Shown: piece after piece, positions 7,057 to 12,423 of the stretch
How positions within the stretch are numbered: the first letter of the stretch is position 1
Layout of the letters: each line of letters opens with the position of its first letter
Origin: Lysobacteraceae bacterium
GTDB lineage: Bacteria; Pseudomonadota; Gammaproteobacteria; Xanthomonadales; Xanthomonadaceae
Length of the DNA: 12,423 bases
Assembly (NCBI GenBank): GCA_003505795.1
Contig: DNXT01000072.1
Coordinates: 1-12,423, forward strand
Direction: 5' to 3'
Notes under the pieces: model-generated
What the model saw: the letters and a program-made list of their open reading frames with translations, nothing else
Databases searched by the model: none
Told to the model about the DNA's origin: nothing
Position numbers and translations under genes: made by a program

Positions 7057-8064
7057 TCACGCCGCCTGGCGCTGCTTCCACGCCTGCGCGGCGAGCTCGA
7101 ACGAACGCAGCCGCGCATGGTGGTCGTAGATGTTGGCGGTGAGCAGCAGCTCGTCGGGACGATGGCGCGCGACGAACTCGGCCAATCCCAGCGCCACCTG
7201 GTCCGCGTCGCCGAGCACGGTGCAGGCCAGTGCGTTCTCCACGCCGGCCTTCTCGTGCGGCTGCCAGAACGCCTCGATGTCGTCGATCGGCGGCGGGATC
7301 TTGCCCGGCCGGCCGCGACGCAGGTTGACGAAGCTCTGCTGCTGGGTGGTGAACAGGCGCCGCGCCTCGGCTTCGGAGTCGGCCGCGACCACATTCAGCG
7401 CCAGCAGCGCGTGCGGCGCCTGCAACCGCGCCGACGCGCGGAAGTCGCGCCGGTAGATCGCCAGCGCCTCGTCCATCGCATCGGGCGCGAAGTGCGAGGC
7501 GAACGCGAACGGCAGCCCCAGCGCCGCCGCCAGCCGGGCGCTGAACAGGCTCGATCCCAGCAGCCAGACCGGCACCGCGATGCCGGCGCCGGGCACCGCC
7601 CGCACCAGCTGCCCCTCCACCGCCGGATCGAAATAGCGCAGCAGTTCGGCGACGTCCTGCGGGAACTGGTCGGCGCTGTCGAAGTAGCGGCGCAGCGCGC
7701 GGGCGGTCGGCTGGTCGGTACCCGGCGCGCGGCCCAGCCCCAGGTCGATGCGACCGGGATACAGCGACGCCAGCGTGCCGAACTGCTCGGCCACCTGCAG
7801 CGGCGCGTGGTTGGGCAGCATGATGCCGCCGGCGCCGACGCGGATCGTGCGGGTGCCGCCGGCGACGTGCCCGATCAGCACCGCGGTGGCGGCGCTGGCG
7901 ATGCCCGGCATGTTGTGGTGCTCGGCCAGCCAGTAGCGCTGGTAGCCCCAGCGCTCGGCGTGCTGGGCCAGGTCGAGCATGTTGGCGAAGGCCTGGGTGG
8001 TATCGCTGCCCTCGCAGACCGGGGCGAGGTCGAGCACGGAAATCGGGATCATGGCGCCGCTCAC
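7057..8064 (-). CDS. LLM class flavin-dependent oxidoreductase
   Basis: 335 residues from GTG at 8064, which has GGGAGGA about 8-9 nt upstream. The ATG at 8052 (MIPISVLDL, 331 residues) is the start found in many homologues but has no Shine-Dalgarno at a useful distance. The product is a bacterial-luciferase-like TIM-barrel enzyme of the YhbW/alkanal-monooxygenase-like group: SVLDLAPVCEGS (9-20), HAERWGYQRYWLAEHHNMPG (35-54), GAGGIMLPNHAPLQVAEQF (77-95) and GRIDLGLGRAPGTDQ (104-118). Such enzymes use reduced FMN (or F420) to oxidise organic substrates. The substrate cannot be read from the sequence. The coding frame stays open upstream to 8328, but that extension is GC-biased and lacks family similarity. 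Confidence 0.92.
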   Translation of the reverse strand: MSGAMIPISVLDLAPVCEGSDTTQAFANMLDLAQHAERWGYQRYWLAEHHNMPGIASAATAVLIGHVAGGTRTIRVGAGGIMLPNHAPLQVAEQFGTLASLYPGRIDLGLGRAPGTDQPTARALRRYFDSADQFPQDVAELLRYFDPAVEGQLVRAVPGAGIAVPVWLLGSSLFSARLAAALGLPFAFASHFAPDAMDEALAIYRRDFRASARLQAPHALLALNVVAADSEAEARRLFTTQQQSFVNLRRGRPGKIPPPIDDIEAFWQPHEKAGVENALACTVLGDADQVALGLAEFVARHRPDELLLTANIYDHHARLRSFELAAQAWKQRQAA

Positions 8065-8348
8065 TGGAACATTCCTCCCGACATGGGGGGCCTGTATCGC
8101 AAAAGCCAGCCGGCCATTGTCCGGAACACGGAGGTACAGCATTCCAGCGGCGTGCCCGACCGGCCACGGACAAGCCGCCCTGCCCATTGCCGTGGATGCC
8201 GGATGCGGGCGCCAAGCACGCCGCAGTCGTCGTACCGGGCCGTCGGCGGCGCGGCCCGCTCCACCCGCAACAGCCGGGCGCCGGCGGCCCGACATGCCCG
8301 TCACGGCGCATCGGTACGGTGGTGGCATTCCCTCCCGGCAGAGCGATC
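8065..8348. other. 284-bp divergent intergenic region
   Basis: This separates the LLM gene (minus) from the small ORF (plus). On the minus strand TTTTGCGATACAGG (around 8095-8108) contains a weak extended -10-like TGC-GATACA that could serve the LLM gene. I see no RNA gene, repeat or clear operator here. Confidence 0.4.
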
Positions 8349-8525
8349 ATGAAACTCGACGCCCAGCAGCTGCGCATCCTCCGCGACATCCAGTCCACCA
8401 CGCCGGTCGCCGACGAAGAAGCGAACTGGGCGGTGCAACACGGCTATGCCGCGCAGGCGGAGGACGGCGACATCGACCTCACCCAGAAGGGGCGCCATGC
8501 GGTCGATGGGCCTATAGAGGAATAG
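8349..8525 (+). CDS. small hypothetical protein, 58 aa
   Basis: ATG at 8349 to TAG at 8523-8525. The product begins MKLDAQQLRILRDIQ and ends AVDGPIEE. It is acidic, hydrophilic, free of Cys and of membrane segments, and predicted to be mostly helical: a first helix at 4-16, a second around 22-34, then DIDLTQKGRHAV, which resembles the wing end of small winged-helix proteins. No strong Shine-Dalgarno is visible; GGCAGAG lies upstream. I do not recognise the family. The composition looks protein-like, unlike the Arg/Pro-rich shadow frames around it, and similar short proteins of unknown function occur in xanthomonads as far as I recall. Function unknown. Confidence 0.55.
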   Translation: MKLDAQQLRILRDIQSTTPVADEEANWAVQHGYAAQAEDGDIDLTQKGRHAVDGPIEE

Positions 8526-8540
8526 ACCCAGACAGTCTAT
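8522..8540. repeat. small inverted repeat after the 58-aa ORF
   Basis: ATAGAC (8522-8527) and GTCTAT (8535-8540) form a perfect 6-bp stem with a 7-nt loop overlapping the stop codon of the small ORF. It is unusually A/T-rich for this window and is followed by ATCGCTTGTT, with no proper U-tract. It could weakly terminate the small ORF. Confidence 0.35.
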
Positions 8541-8610
8541 ATCGCTTGTTCGCGGCTGCGTTGCGCACTCGTGGCGCTCAGGACTGCCAGGCTTGCCTGA
8601 CCGCAGAAAC

Positions 8611-8700
8611 TGGCGGAGAGAGTGGGATTCGAACCCACGGAAGGTTTGACCCTTCGCCGGTTTTCAAGACCGGTGCCTTAAACCGCTCGGCCATCTCTCC
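8611..8700 (-). tRNA. tRNA-Ser (anticodon UGA)
   Basis: Read on the minus strand from 8700 the sequence opens GGAGAGATGGCCGAGCGG and ends with TTCGAATCC, the closing strand of the acceptor stem and an encoded CCA (8613-8611). The acceptor stem GGAGAGA pairs with TCTCTCC. The anticodon stem-loop is CCGGT-CTTGAAA-ACCGG, giving anticodon TGA, which reads UCA and other UCN serine codons. A long variable arm (GAAGG-GTCAAA-CCTTC) identifies a class II tRNA, as expected for serine. It stands alone on the minus strand, downstream of the lysR gene. Confidence 0.97.
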
Positions 8701-8773
8701 GTTTGCAGTACGTCCCGCCTGCACGAACGCTCGGTGGGAGCGTTCCATCCGGCACGTGCGCAACGCGCGGGAA

Positions 8774-8811
8774 GCCCGGTTCGCCCGGGCCGGGCATTCT
8801 CGCATGCCCGG
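8774..8811. repeat. nested GC-rich hairpins between lysR and tRNA-Ser
   Basis: CCGGGCAT (8790-8797) and ATGCCCGG (8804-8811) form a perfect 8-bp stem with a 6-nt loop. Immediately left is a second stem, GCCCGG-TTCGC-CCGGGC (8774-8790), sharing one base with it. It lies 12 bp past the lysR stop and may end that transcript, though no U-run follows. The loop, read on the minus strand, contains GCGAGAAT, which could instead be part of a -10 region for the tRNA. A further 8-bp hairpin, GAACGCTC/GAGCGTTC, lies at about 8724-8744. Confidence 0.45.
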
Positions 8812-8822
8812 TCCCGGTTTGC

Positions 8823-9818
8823 TCAACCGACCTGGATGGCCTGCATGCGTTGCGTGCTGGCGCGCTTGAGCTTTTCCTTCACTTCCTCGCAGTTGCCGCC
8901 GCAGTCCAGGCGCGAGCGCTCGATCTCGCGCGGCAGGTGCTCGGCGAGGAAGTCGATGAACACCCGCACCGCCGGCAGCAGGCCGCGGCGCGAGGCGAAC
9001 ACGGCGTGGCAGATGCCCTGCGGCAGCGACCAGTCCGGCAGCACCACTTCCAGCTCGCCGTTGCGCACCGCCTCGGCGCACACGGTCTCGGGCAGCATGG
9101 TGATGCCGAAGCCGTCGCGGGCCATCGACTTCAGCAGCGGGAAGTCGAATCCGGCCAGGCGCGGCTGCAGGTCGACCCGGCGCATCTCGCCGTTGGGACC
9201 GTGCAGTTCCCAGCGCTGGTGCACCTCGTCCTCGCTGATGCTCATGGTGGTGTGCTGGGCCAGGTCCTCCGGCGTCTGCGGGCGACCGGCGCGATCGAGG
9301 TAGCCGGGGCTGGCGACCAGCAGTTCCTGCACCTGGCCGAAGCTGCGCATCACCAGGCTGCCATCGTCGTCCAGGCGCGAGCGCACCCGCAGCGCCACGT
9401 CGTAGCCTTCGTTGATCACGTCGACGCGGCGGTTGCTGATGTTGAGCTGCAGGCGCACCTTGGGGTACTTGCCGAGGAACTCGGGCAGCAGCTTCGGCAG
9501 CTGGATCTGCGCCAGCGACACCGGAACGCTCACCCGCACCAGGCCGCGCGGCTCGGCACTGAGGCGATCGACCACCTCGCGCGCGGCCTGTGCCTCGGCG
9601 AGCATGGTCTGCGCATGGCGGTGCACGCTCATGCCGACGTCGGTGACCGCGAAGCGGCGGGTGGAGCGCTGCAGCAGGCGCACGCCGAGATCGGTCTCCA
9701 GCTGGCTGATGCGCCGGCTCAGGCGCGACTTGGGGATGCCCAGCGCGCGCTCGGCCGCGGCGAAACCGCCGTGATCCACCACCATCGCGAAGTAGTACAG
9801 GTCATTCAGGTCGTGCAT
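8823..9818 (-). CDS. LysR family transcriptional regulator (CrgA-like), divergent from azoR
   Basis: 331 residues from ATG at 9818. N-terminal winged helix-turn-helix (about 3-62): DLYYFAMVVDHGGFAAAERA (6-25), recognition helix SRLSRRISQLE (31-41) and RLLQRSTRRFAVTDVG (47-62). The ligand-binding domain follows (about 90-297), starting GLVRVSVPVSLAQ (92-104), with NRRVDVINEGYDVALRV (129-145). Its closest resemblance is to the CrgA/YhjC-like LysR group, often divergent from quinone- or azo-reductase genes. The tail after 297 carries a CGGNC motif (Cys306, Cys310) and a basic helix beyond the usual domain end. Position suggests it controls azoR and itself through the palindrome at 9822-9844. Inducer unknown; an electrophile or quinone would fit the target. 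Confidence 0.93.
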   Translation of the reverse strand: MHDLNDLYYFAMVVDHGGFAAAERALGIPKSRLSRRISQLETDLGVRLLQRSTRRFAVTDVGMSVHRHAQTMLAEAQAAREVVDRLSAEPRGLVRVSVPVSLAQIQLPKLLPEFLGKYPKVRLQLNISNRRVDVINEGYDVALRVRSRLDDDGSLVMRSFGQVQELLVASPGYLDRAGRPQTPEDLAQHTTMSISEDEVHQRWELHGPNGEMRRVDLQPRLAGFDFPLLKSMARDGFGITMLPETVCAEAVRNGELEVVLPDWSLPQGICHAVFASRRGLLPAVRVFIDFLAEHLPREIERSRLDCGGNCEEVKEKLKRASTQRMQAIQVG

Positions 9819-9821
9819 CTT

Positions 9822-9844
9822 CGTATCGCCAATAGAACGATACG
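9822..9844. promoter_or_regulatory. candidate LysR operator palindrome
   Basis: CGTATCG (9822-9828) and CGATACG (9838-9844) form a perfect 7-bp inverted repeat around 9 bp. It ends four bases before the lysR start codon and 88 bp before azoR. LysR regulators bind interrupted dyads in the divergent intergenic region; the spacing is slightly different from the textbook T-N11-A. A GTGACA (9844-9849) abutting it could be a -35 box for azoR, but no good -10 follows at 17 bp. Confidence 0.6.
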
Positions 9845-9931
9845 TGACATTTAACCATCTTTATCCCATCAAGGCAACGATCTACCGTGTGCTCCGTCCG
9901 CGGCGCCGCCGCACTCTCCAAGGCTTCCGCC

Positions 9932-10507
9932 ATGAAACTGCTCCATATCGATTCCAGCGCGCTGGGTGGCAACTCGGTCACCCGCGAACTCACCGCCGCC
10001 ATCGTCGGGCAGCAGCGGGCGCTGCACCCGGACCTGCAGGTGGAATACCTGGACCTGGACGCCGCGCCGATCCCGCACCTGACCGCGCAATCGCTGGCCA
10101 AGGCGGACCCGGCCGAGGCGCAGGCCGGCGAGCGCTACCTGCAGCAATTCCTCGACGCCGACATCGTGGTGATCGGTGCGCCGATGTACAACTTCTCGGT
10201 GCCGTCGACGCTGAAGGCCTGGATCGACCGCGTCGCGGTGGCCGGCCGCACCTTCCGCTACACCGAGAACGGCCCCGAGGGCCTGGCCGGCGGCAAGCAG
10301 CTGATCGTCGCCAGCGGCCGCGGCGGCATCCACGCCGATGCGCCGACCGATTTCCAGGAGCCGTACCTGCGCCAGGTGTTCGGCTTCCTCGGCGTCGCCG
10401 ACATCGCGTTCGTGCGCGCCGAAGGGGTGGCCTATTCGCCGCAGCACCGCAACGACGCGATCGCCCAGGCGCTGCAGTCGATCGGCAGCCTGCGCAAGGC
10501 CGCCTGA
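9932..10507 (+). CDS. azoR: FMN-dependent NADH-azoreductase
   Basis: 191 residues, a flavodoxin-like-fold enzyme close in length to E. coli AzoR (about 200). It reduces quinones to hydroquinones and cleaves azo bonds with NADH and FMN, in the cytosol. Clear landmarks are HIDSSALGGNSVTREL (5-20, FMN-phosphate loop), APMYNFSVPSTLKAWIDRVA (83-102, isoalloxazine contact), RTFRYTENGPEGL (106-118), ASGRGGIH (127-134) and the C-terminal FGFLGVADIAFVRAEGVAY (150-168). These align well with the E. coli protein as I know it. The ATG at 9932 has AAGG nine bases upstream; upstream in-frame codons lack similarity. It is monocistronic, divergent from the lysR gene and closed by a strong terminator. Likely role: protection from thiol-reactive quinones. 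Confidence 0.95.
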   Translation: MKLLHIDSSALGGNSVTRELTAAIVGQQRALHPDLQVEYLDLDAAPIPHLTAQSLAKADPAEAQAGERYLQQFLDADIVVIGAPMYNFSVPSTLKAWIDRVAVAGRTFRYTENGPEGLAGGKQLIVASGRGGIHADAPTDFQEPYLRQVFGFLGVADIAFVRAEGVAYSPQHRNDAIAQALQSIGSLRKAA

Positions 10508-10561
10508 GCGGCATCGGTCCGTGGTTCCGGCGTCCATCCTCTCCCGGCGCCGGATGACGCG

Positions 10562-10588
10562 ACGGGCCCGCATCGCGGGCCCGTTTTT
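10562..10588 (+). terminator. rho-independent terminator of azoR
   Basis: ACGGGCCCGC (10562-10571) and GCGGGCCCGT (10575-10584) form a perfect 10-bp stem with a three-base loop, followed by a run of five T (10584-10588). It lies 55 bp after the azoR stop codon and is the clearest intrinsic terminator in the window. Confidence 0.93.
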
Positions 10589-10608
10589 CCTTGCTTGCCA
10601 GCGGGAAA

Positions 10609-10623
10609 GGACGCAAAGCGTCC
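10609..10623 (-). terminator. possible terminator of serS
   Basis: GGACGC-AAA-GCGTCC is a perfect 6-bp hairpin with a 3-base loop. On the minus strand it is followed by TTTCCC, a short U-tract. It lies just over 100 bp past the serS stop and faces the azoR terminator. The rest of 10624-10725 shows nothing I can name. Confidence 0.45.
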
Positions 10624-10725
10624 GCATATAGGGATAGGAGCGGAGCGGCGTGCGGTCGAAACGCCCCGAGGCTGCGCCCGCATCCTCACCCAACCCGCTC
10701 CCGACACGAGAGGGGCCTCGTTCCG

Positions 10726-12006
10726 TCAGCCGATGCGTTCCAGTCCGCCCATGTACGGGCGCAGCGCGTCCGGCACGGTGATCGAGCCGTCGGCGTTCTG
10801 GTAGTTCTCCATCACCGCGATCATCGCCCGGCCCACCGCCACGCCCGAACCGTTGAGCGTATGCACCAGCTCCGGCTTGCCGGTGGCCGGATTGCGCCAG
10901 CGCGCCTGCATCCGGCGGGCCTGGAAGTCGCCGCAGTTGGAGCAGGAGGAGATCTCGCGGTAGGTGTCCTGCGACGGCAGCCAGACTTCCAGGTCGTAGG
11001 TCTTGGTCGCGGAGAAACCCATGTCGCCGGTGCACAGCAGCACCTTGCGGTACGGCAGGCCGAGTTTCTCCAGCACGGCCTCGGCGCAGCGGGTCATGCG
11101 CTGGTGCTCGGCCTCGCTGTCCTCCGGCCGGCACACGCTGACCAGCTCGACCTTCTCGAACTGGTGCTGGCGGATCATGCCGCGGGTGTCGCGGCCGCCG
11201 CTGCCGGCCTCGGAGCGGAAGCACATCGAATGCGCGGTCATGCGCAGCGGCAGGCGCTCGGCGTCGACGATCTCGTCGCGGACGATGTTGGTCAGCGGCA
11301 CTTCCGAGGTCGGGATCAGGTAGCGCCTGTGCTCGCCCAGCTGGGTGGCGAACAGGTCCTCCTCGAACTTGGGCAGCTGGCCGGTGCCGGTCATGCTGTC
11401 GGCGTTGACGATCACCGGCACGTTGGTTTCCTCGTAGCCGTGCTTGCCGGCATGCAGGTCCAGCATGAACTGCGCCAGCGCGCGGTGCAGGCGCGCCACC
11501 GGGCCGCGCAGCACGGTGAAGCGCGCGCCGGACAGCTTGGCGGCGGTCTCGCCGTCGAGCCAGCCGTTGCGCGCGCCCAGCTCGACATGGTCCTTGACCG
11601 CGAACTCGAACGTGCGCGGCGTGCCCCAGCGCGACTGCTCGACGTTCTGCGACTCGTCCGCGCCCAGCGGCACGTCGGCCTGCGGCAGGTTCGGGATGCC
11701 GAGCGCCAGCGCCTCGAGTTCGCCGCGGATGCGGTCCAGCTCGACTTCGGAGGCCTTCAGCTCGTCGCCGAACGCGGCGACCTCGACCATGATCGCCGAG
11801 ACGTCCTCGCCCCTGGCCTTGGCCTGGCCGATCGCCTTGGACTTGGAATTGCGCAGGCTCTGCAGCTCCTGGGTGCGCACCTGGATGCGCTTGCGCTCGC
11901 TCTCCAGCGACTCCAGCACCGCGGTGTCGAGCGCGTAGCCGCGCGACAGGCGCAGGCGTTCGGCGAGTTCAGCAGGCTGTTGACGGAGCAGGGCCGGGTC
12001 TAGCAT
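10726..12006 (-). CDS. serS: seryl-tRNA synthetase
   Basis: 426 residues, full length for the bacterial enzyme, from ATG at 12006. It charges tRNA-Ser (and tRNA-Sec) with serine in the cytosol. The N-terminal helical arm (about 1-110, with LESERKRIQVRTQELQSLRN at 34-53) is the coiled coil that grips the long variable arm of tRNA-Ser. The class II catalytic core follows: the serine-binding TSE (233-235), motif 2 FRSEAGSGGRDTRGMIRQHQ (263-282), EISSCSNCGDFQARR (351-365) and motif 3 LNGSGVAVGRAMIAVMENYQ (384-403). All key residues appear intact. No Shine-Dalgarno is evident before the start, which follows ACCGCCTCC. It is divergent from the partial membrane-protein gene at the right end. Confidence 0.98.
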   Translation of the reverse strand: MLDPALLRQQPAELAERLRLSRGYALDTAVLESLESERKRIQVRTQELQSLRNSKSKAIGQAKARGEDVSAIMVEVAAFGDELKASEVELDRIRGELEALALGIPNLPQADVPLGADESQNVEQSRWGTPRTFEFAVKDHVELGARNGWLDGETAAKLSGARFTVLRGPVARLHRALAQFMLDLHAGKHGYEETNVPVIVNADSMTGTGQLPKFEEDLFATQLGEHRRYLIPTSEVPLTNIVRDEIVDAERLPLRMTAHSMCFRSEAGSGGRDTRGMIRQHQFEKVELVSVCRPEDSEAEHQRMTRCAEAVLEKLGLPYRKVLLCTGDMGFSATKTYDLEVWLPSQDTYREISSCSNCGDFQARRMQARWRNPATGKPELVHTLNGSGVAVGRAMIAVMENYQNADGSITVPDALRPYMGGLERIG

Positions 12007-12035
12007 GGAGGCGGTTCTTGTCGGGACAGAACGCG

Positions 12036-12041
12036 ATTATC
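12036..12041 (-). promoter_or_regulatory. candidate -10 box of serS
   Basis: On the minus strand GATAAT (12041-12036) matches TATAAT at five of six bases, 30 bp upstream of the serS ATG. No good -35 hexamer is present at 16-18 bp. On the opposite strand TGACAGAAT (12083-12091) is a weak extended -10-like element for the divergent gene. Confidence 0.35.
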
Positions 12042-12116
12042 GCCTGTTACGCCGGATTCTGCCGCCGGGTTCATTCCCGCTGTGACAGAATCGGGCCGAT
12101 CCATCCGGTGAGCCCC

Positions 12117-12395
12117 ATGTCCGCGCCCCGCTCTTCTGATCGCCACATCACCCTGCGCCTGCCCCGCAACACGTTCAAGATCGCCGGCATCGCATTCGGC
12201 ATCGGCATCCTGCTGTTCGTGCTGGTCTGGCTTAGTGGACGCAACAACGACTTCTACAAGGCCGCCCCGGTCGCGGTGACGGCGCAGCAGCCCAGCGAAC
12301 AGCTCGATCCGCTGCCCGAACCGCTGCCGGCCGGCGATGGCGCCAGCGACATGCCCGACGCCAGGCCGCTGCCGCCGGCCGAGGAAACTGCCACG
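12117..12395 (+). CDS. single-pass membrane protein, N-terminal part (contig end)
   Basis: Ninety-three genuine codons from ATG at 12117; the gene is cut by adapter sequence from 12396. It has a basic N-terminus (MSAPRSSDRHITLRLPRN), one hydrophobic segment at about 20-40 (FKIAGIAFGIGILLFVLVWL) and a Pro/Ala/Glu-rich stretch after 48 that includes LDPLPEPLPAG (63-73) and ARPLPPAEE (82-90). This predicts an inner-membrane anchor with a flexible periplasmic extension. TonB-like or SPOR-like proteins start this way, but nothing diagnostic remains and I do not recognise the family. The frame continues through the adapter without a stop, so automatic annotation would append the false residues RSEERRVGK. 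Confidence 0.7.
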
Positions 12396-12423
12396 AGATC
12401 GGAAGAGCGTCGTGTAGGGAAAG
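12396..12423 (+). other. Illumina TruSeq adapter contamination (not genomic)
   Basis: The last 28 bases begin AGATCGGAAGAGC, the common TruSeq adapter stem, and continue with CGTGTAGGGAAAG, which is specific to the Read 2-side universal adapter. The match is exact over all 28 bases as I know the adapter. It is untrimmed sequencing adapter retained at a contig end. Confidence 0.98.

Noticed and set aside
8522..8700. tRNA-Ser 3' end as a phage or island attachment site
   Set aside because: No integrase, no direct repeat of the tRNA end in the window, and both flanks look like ordinary chromosome.
8578..9081. Minus-strand frame running through tRNA-Ser
   Set aside because: It crosses a complete tRNA and the wrong frame of lysR.
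10591..12003. 470-codon plus-strand frame opposite serS
   Set aside because: Antisense to a complete seryl-tRNA synthetase, with no recognisable motif.
8611..12006. Functional linkage of tRNA-Ser and serS
   Set aside because: They are 2 kb apart with three unrelated intervening elements and separate transcripts; proximity is most likely chance.
1..12395. A new defence, secretion or biosynthetic system
   Set aside because: All complete genes but one small ORF belong to known housekeeping or widespread families, in familiar arrangements; no mobile or cluster signature was seen.

Overview
The window is a high-GC stretch of ordinary bacterial chromosome. Protein similarity, gene content and the style of its repeats suggest a member of the Xanthomonadaceae/Lysobacteraceae (Lysobacter, Luteimonas, Pseudoxanthomonas or a relative). 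This is judged from sequence familiarity only, and the genus is not resolved. It appears to be a contig end: the last 28 bases (12396-12423) are an Illumina TruSeq adapter, so real genomic sequence stops at 12395.

Layout. 1-600 (-): 5' part of a CDP-diacylglycerol pyrophosphatase (cdh) that runs off the left edge. 724-2211 (+): secreted S10 serine carboxypeptidase-like hydrolase. 2236-2279: REP-like palindrome between convergent genes. 2287-4153 (-): a phosphate-uptake pair, DUF47/PhoU-like protein then PiT-type phosphate permease, with a Pho-box-like direct repeat upstream. 4435-6385 (+): a CNNM/CorC-family membrane protein with CBS domains, overlapping an ExoD-family membrane protein. 6463-8064 (-): a pyridoxamine-phosphate-oxidase-like general stress protein, preceded by an LLM flavin-dependent oxidoreductase. 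8349-8525 (+): a 58-residue hypothetical protein. 8611-8700 (-): tRNA-Ser(UGA). 8823-9818 (-) and 9932-10507 (+): a LysR regulator divergent from an FMN-dependent NADH-azoreductase (azoR), which has a strong intrinsic terminator. 10726-12006 (-): seryl-tRNA synthetase (serS). 12117-12395 (+): start of a single-pass membrane protein with a Pro/Ala-rich tail, cut by the adapter.

How the genes work together. DUF47-Pit is a low-affinity phosphate uptake module. The CNNM-like and ExoD-like genes share 17 bp and are almost certainly one transcript. LysR-azoR is a classic regulator/target divergon with a perfect 7-bp palindrome next to the regulator's start. Three products (PNPOx-like, LLM, AzoR) belong to flavin-using families, but the genes are separated by strand changes and a tRNA, so no single pathway is claimed.

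I see no phage, IS, CRISPR, defence or biosynthetic cluster and no convincing undescribed system. The points most worth a second look are the adapter contamination, the Pho-box-like site overlapping a -10-like hexamer, the LysR palindrome, the REP-like element, and a 3x9-bp tandem repeat inside the cdh signal peptide.
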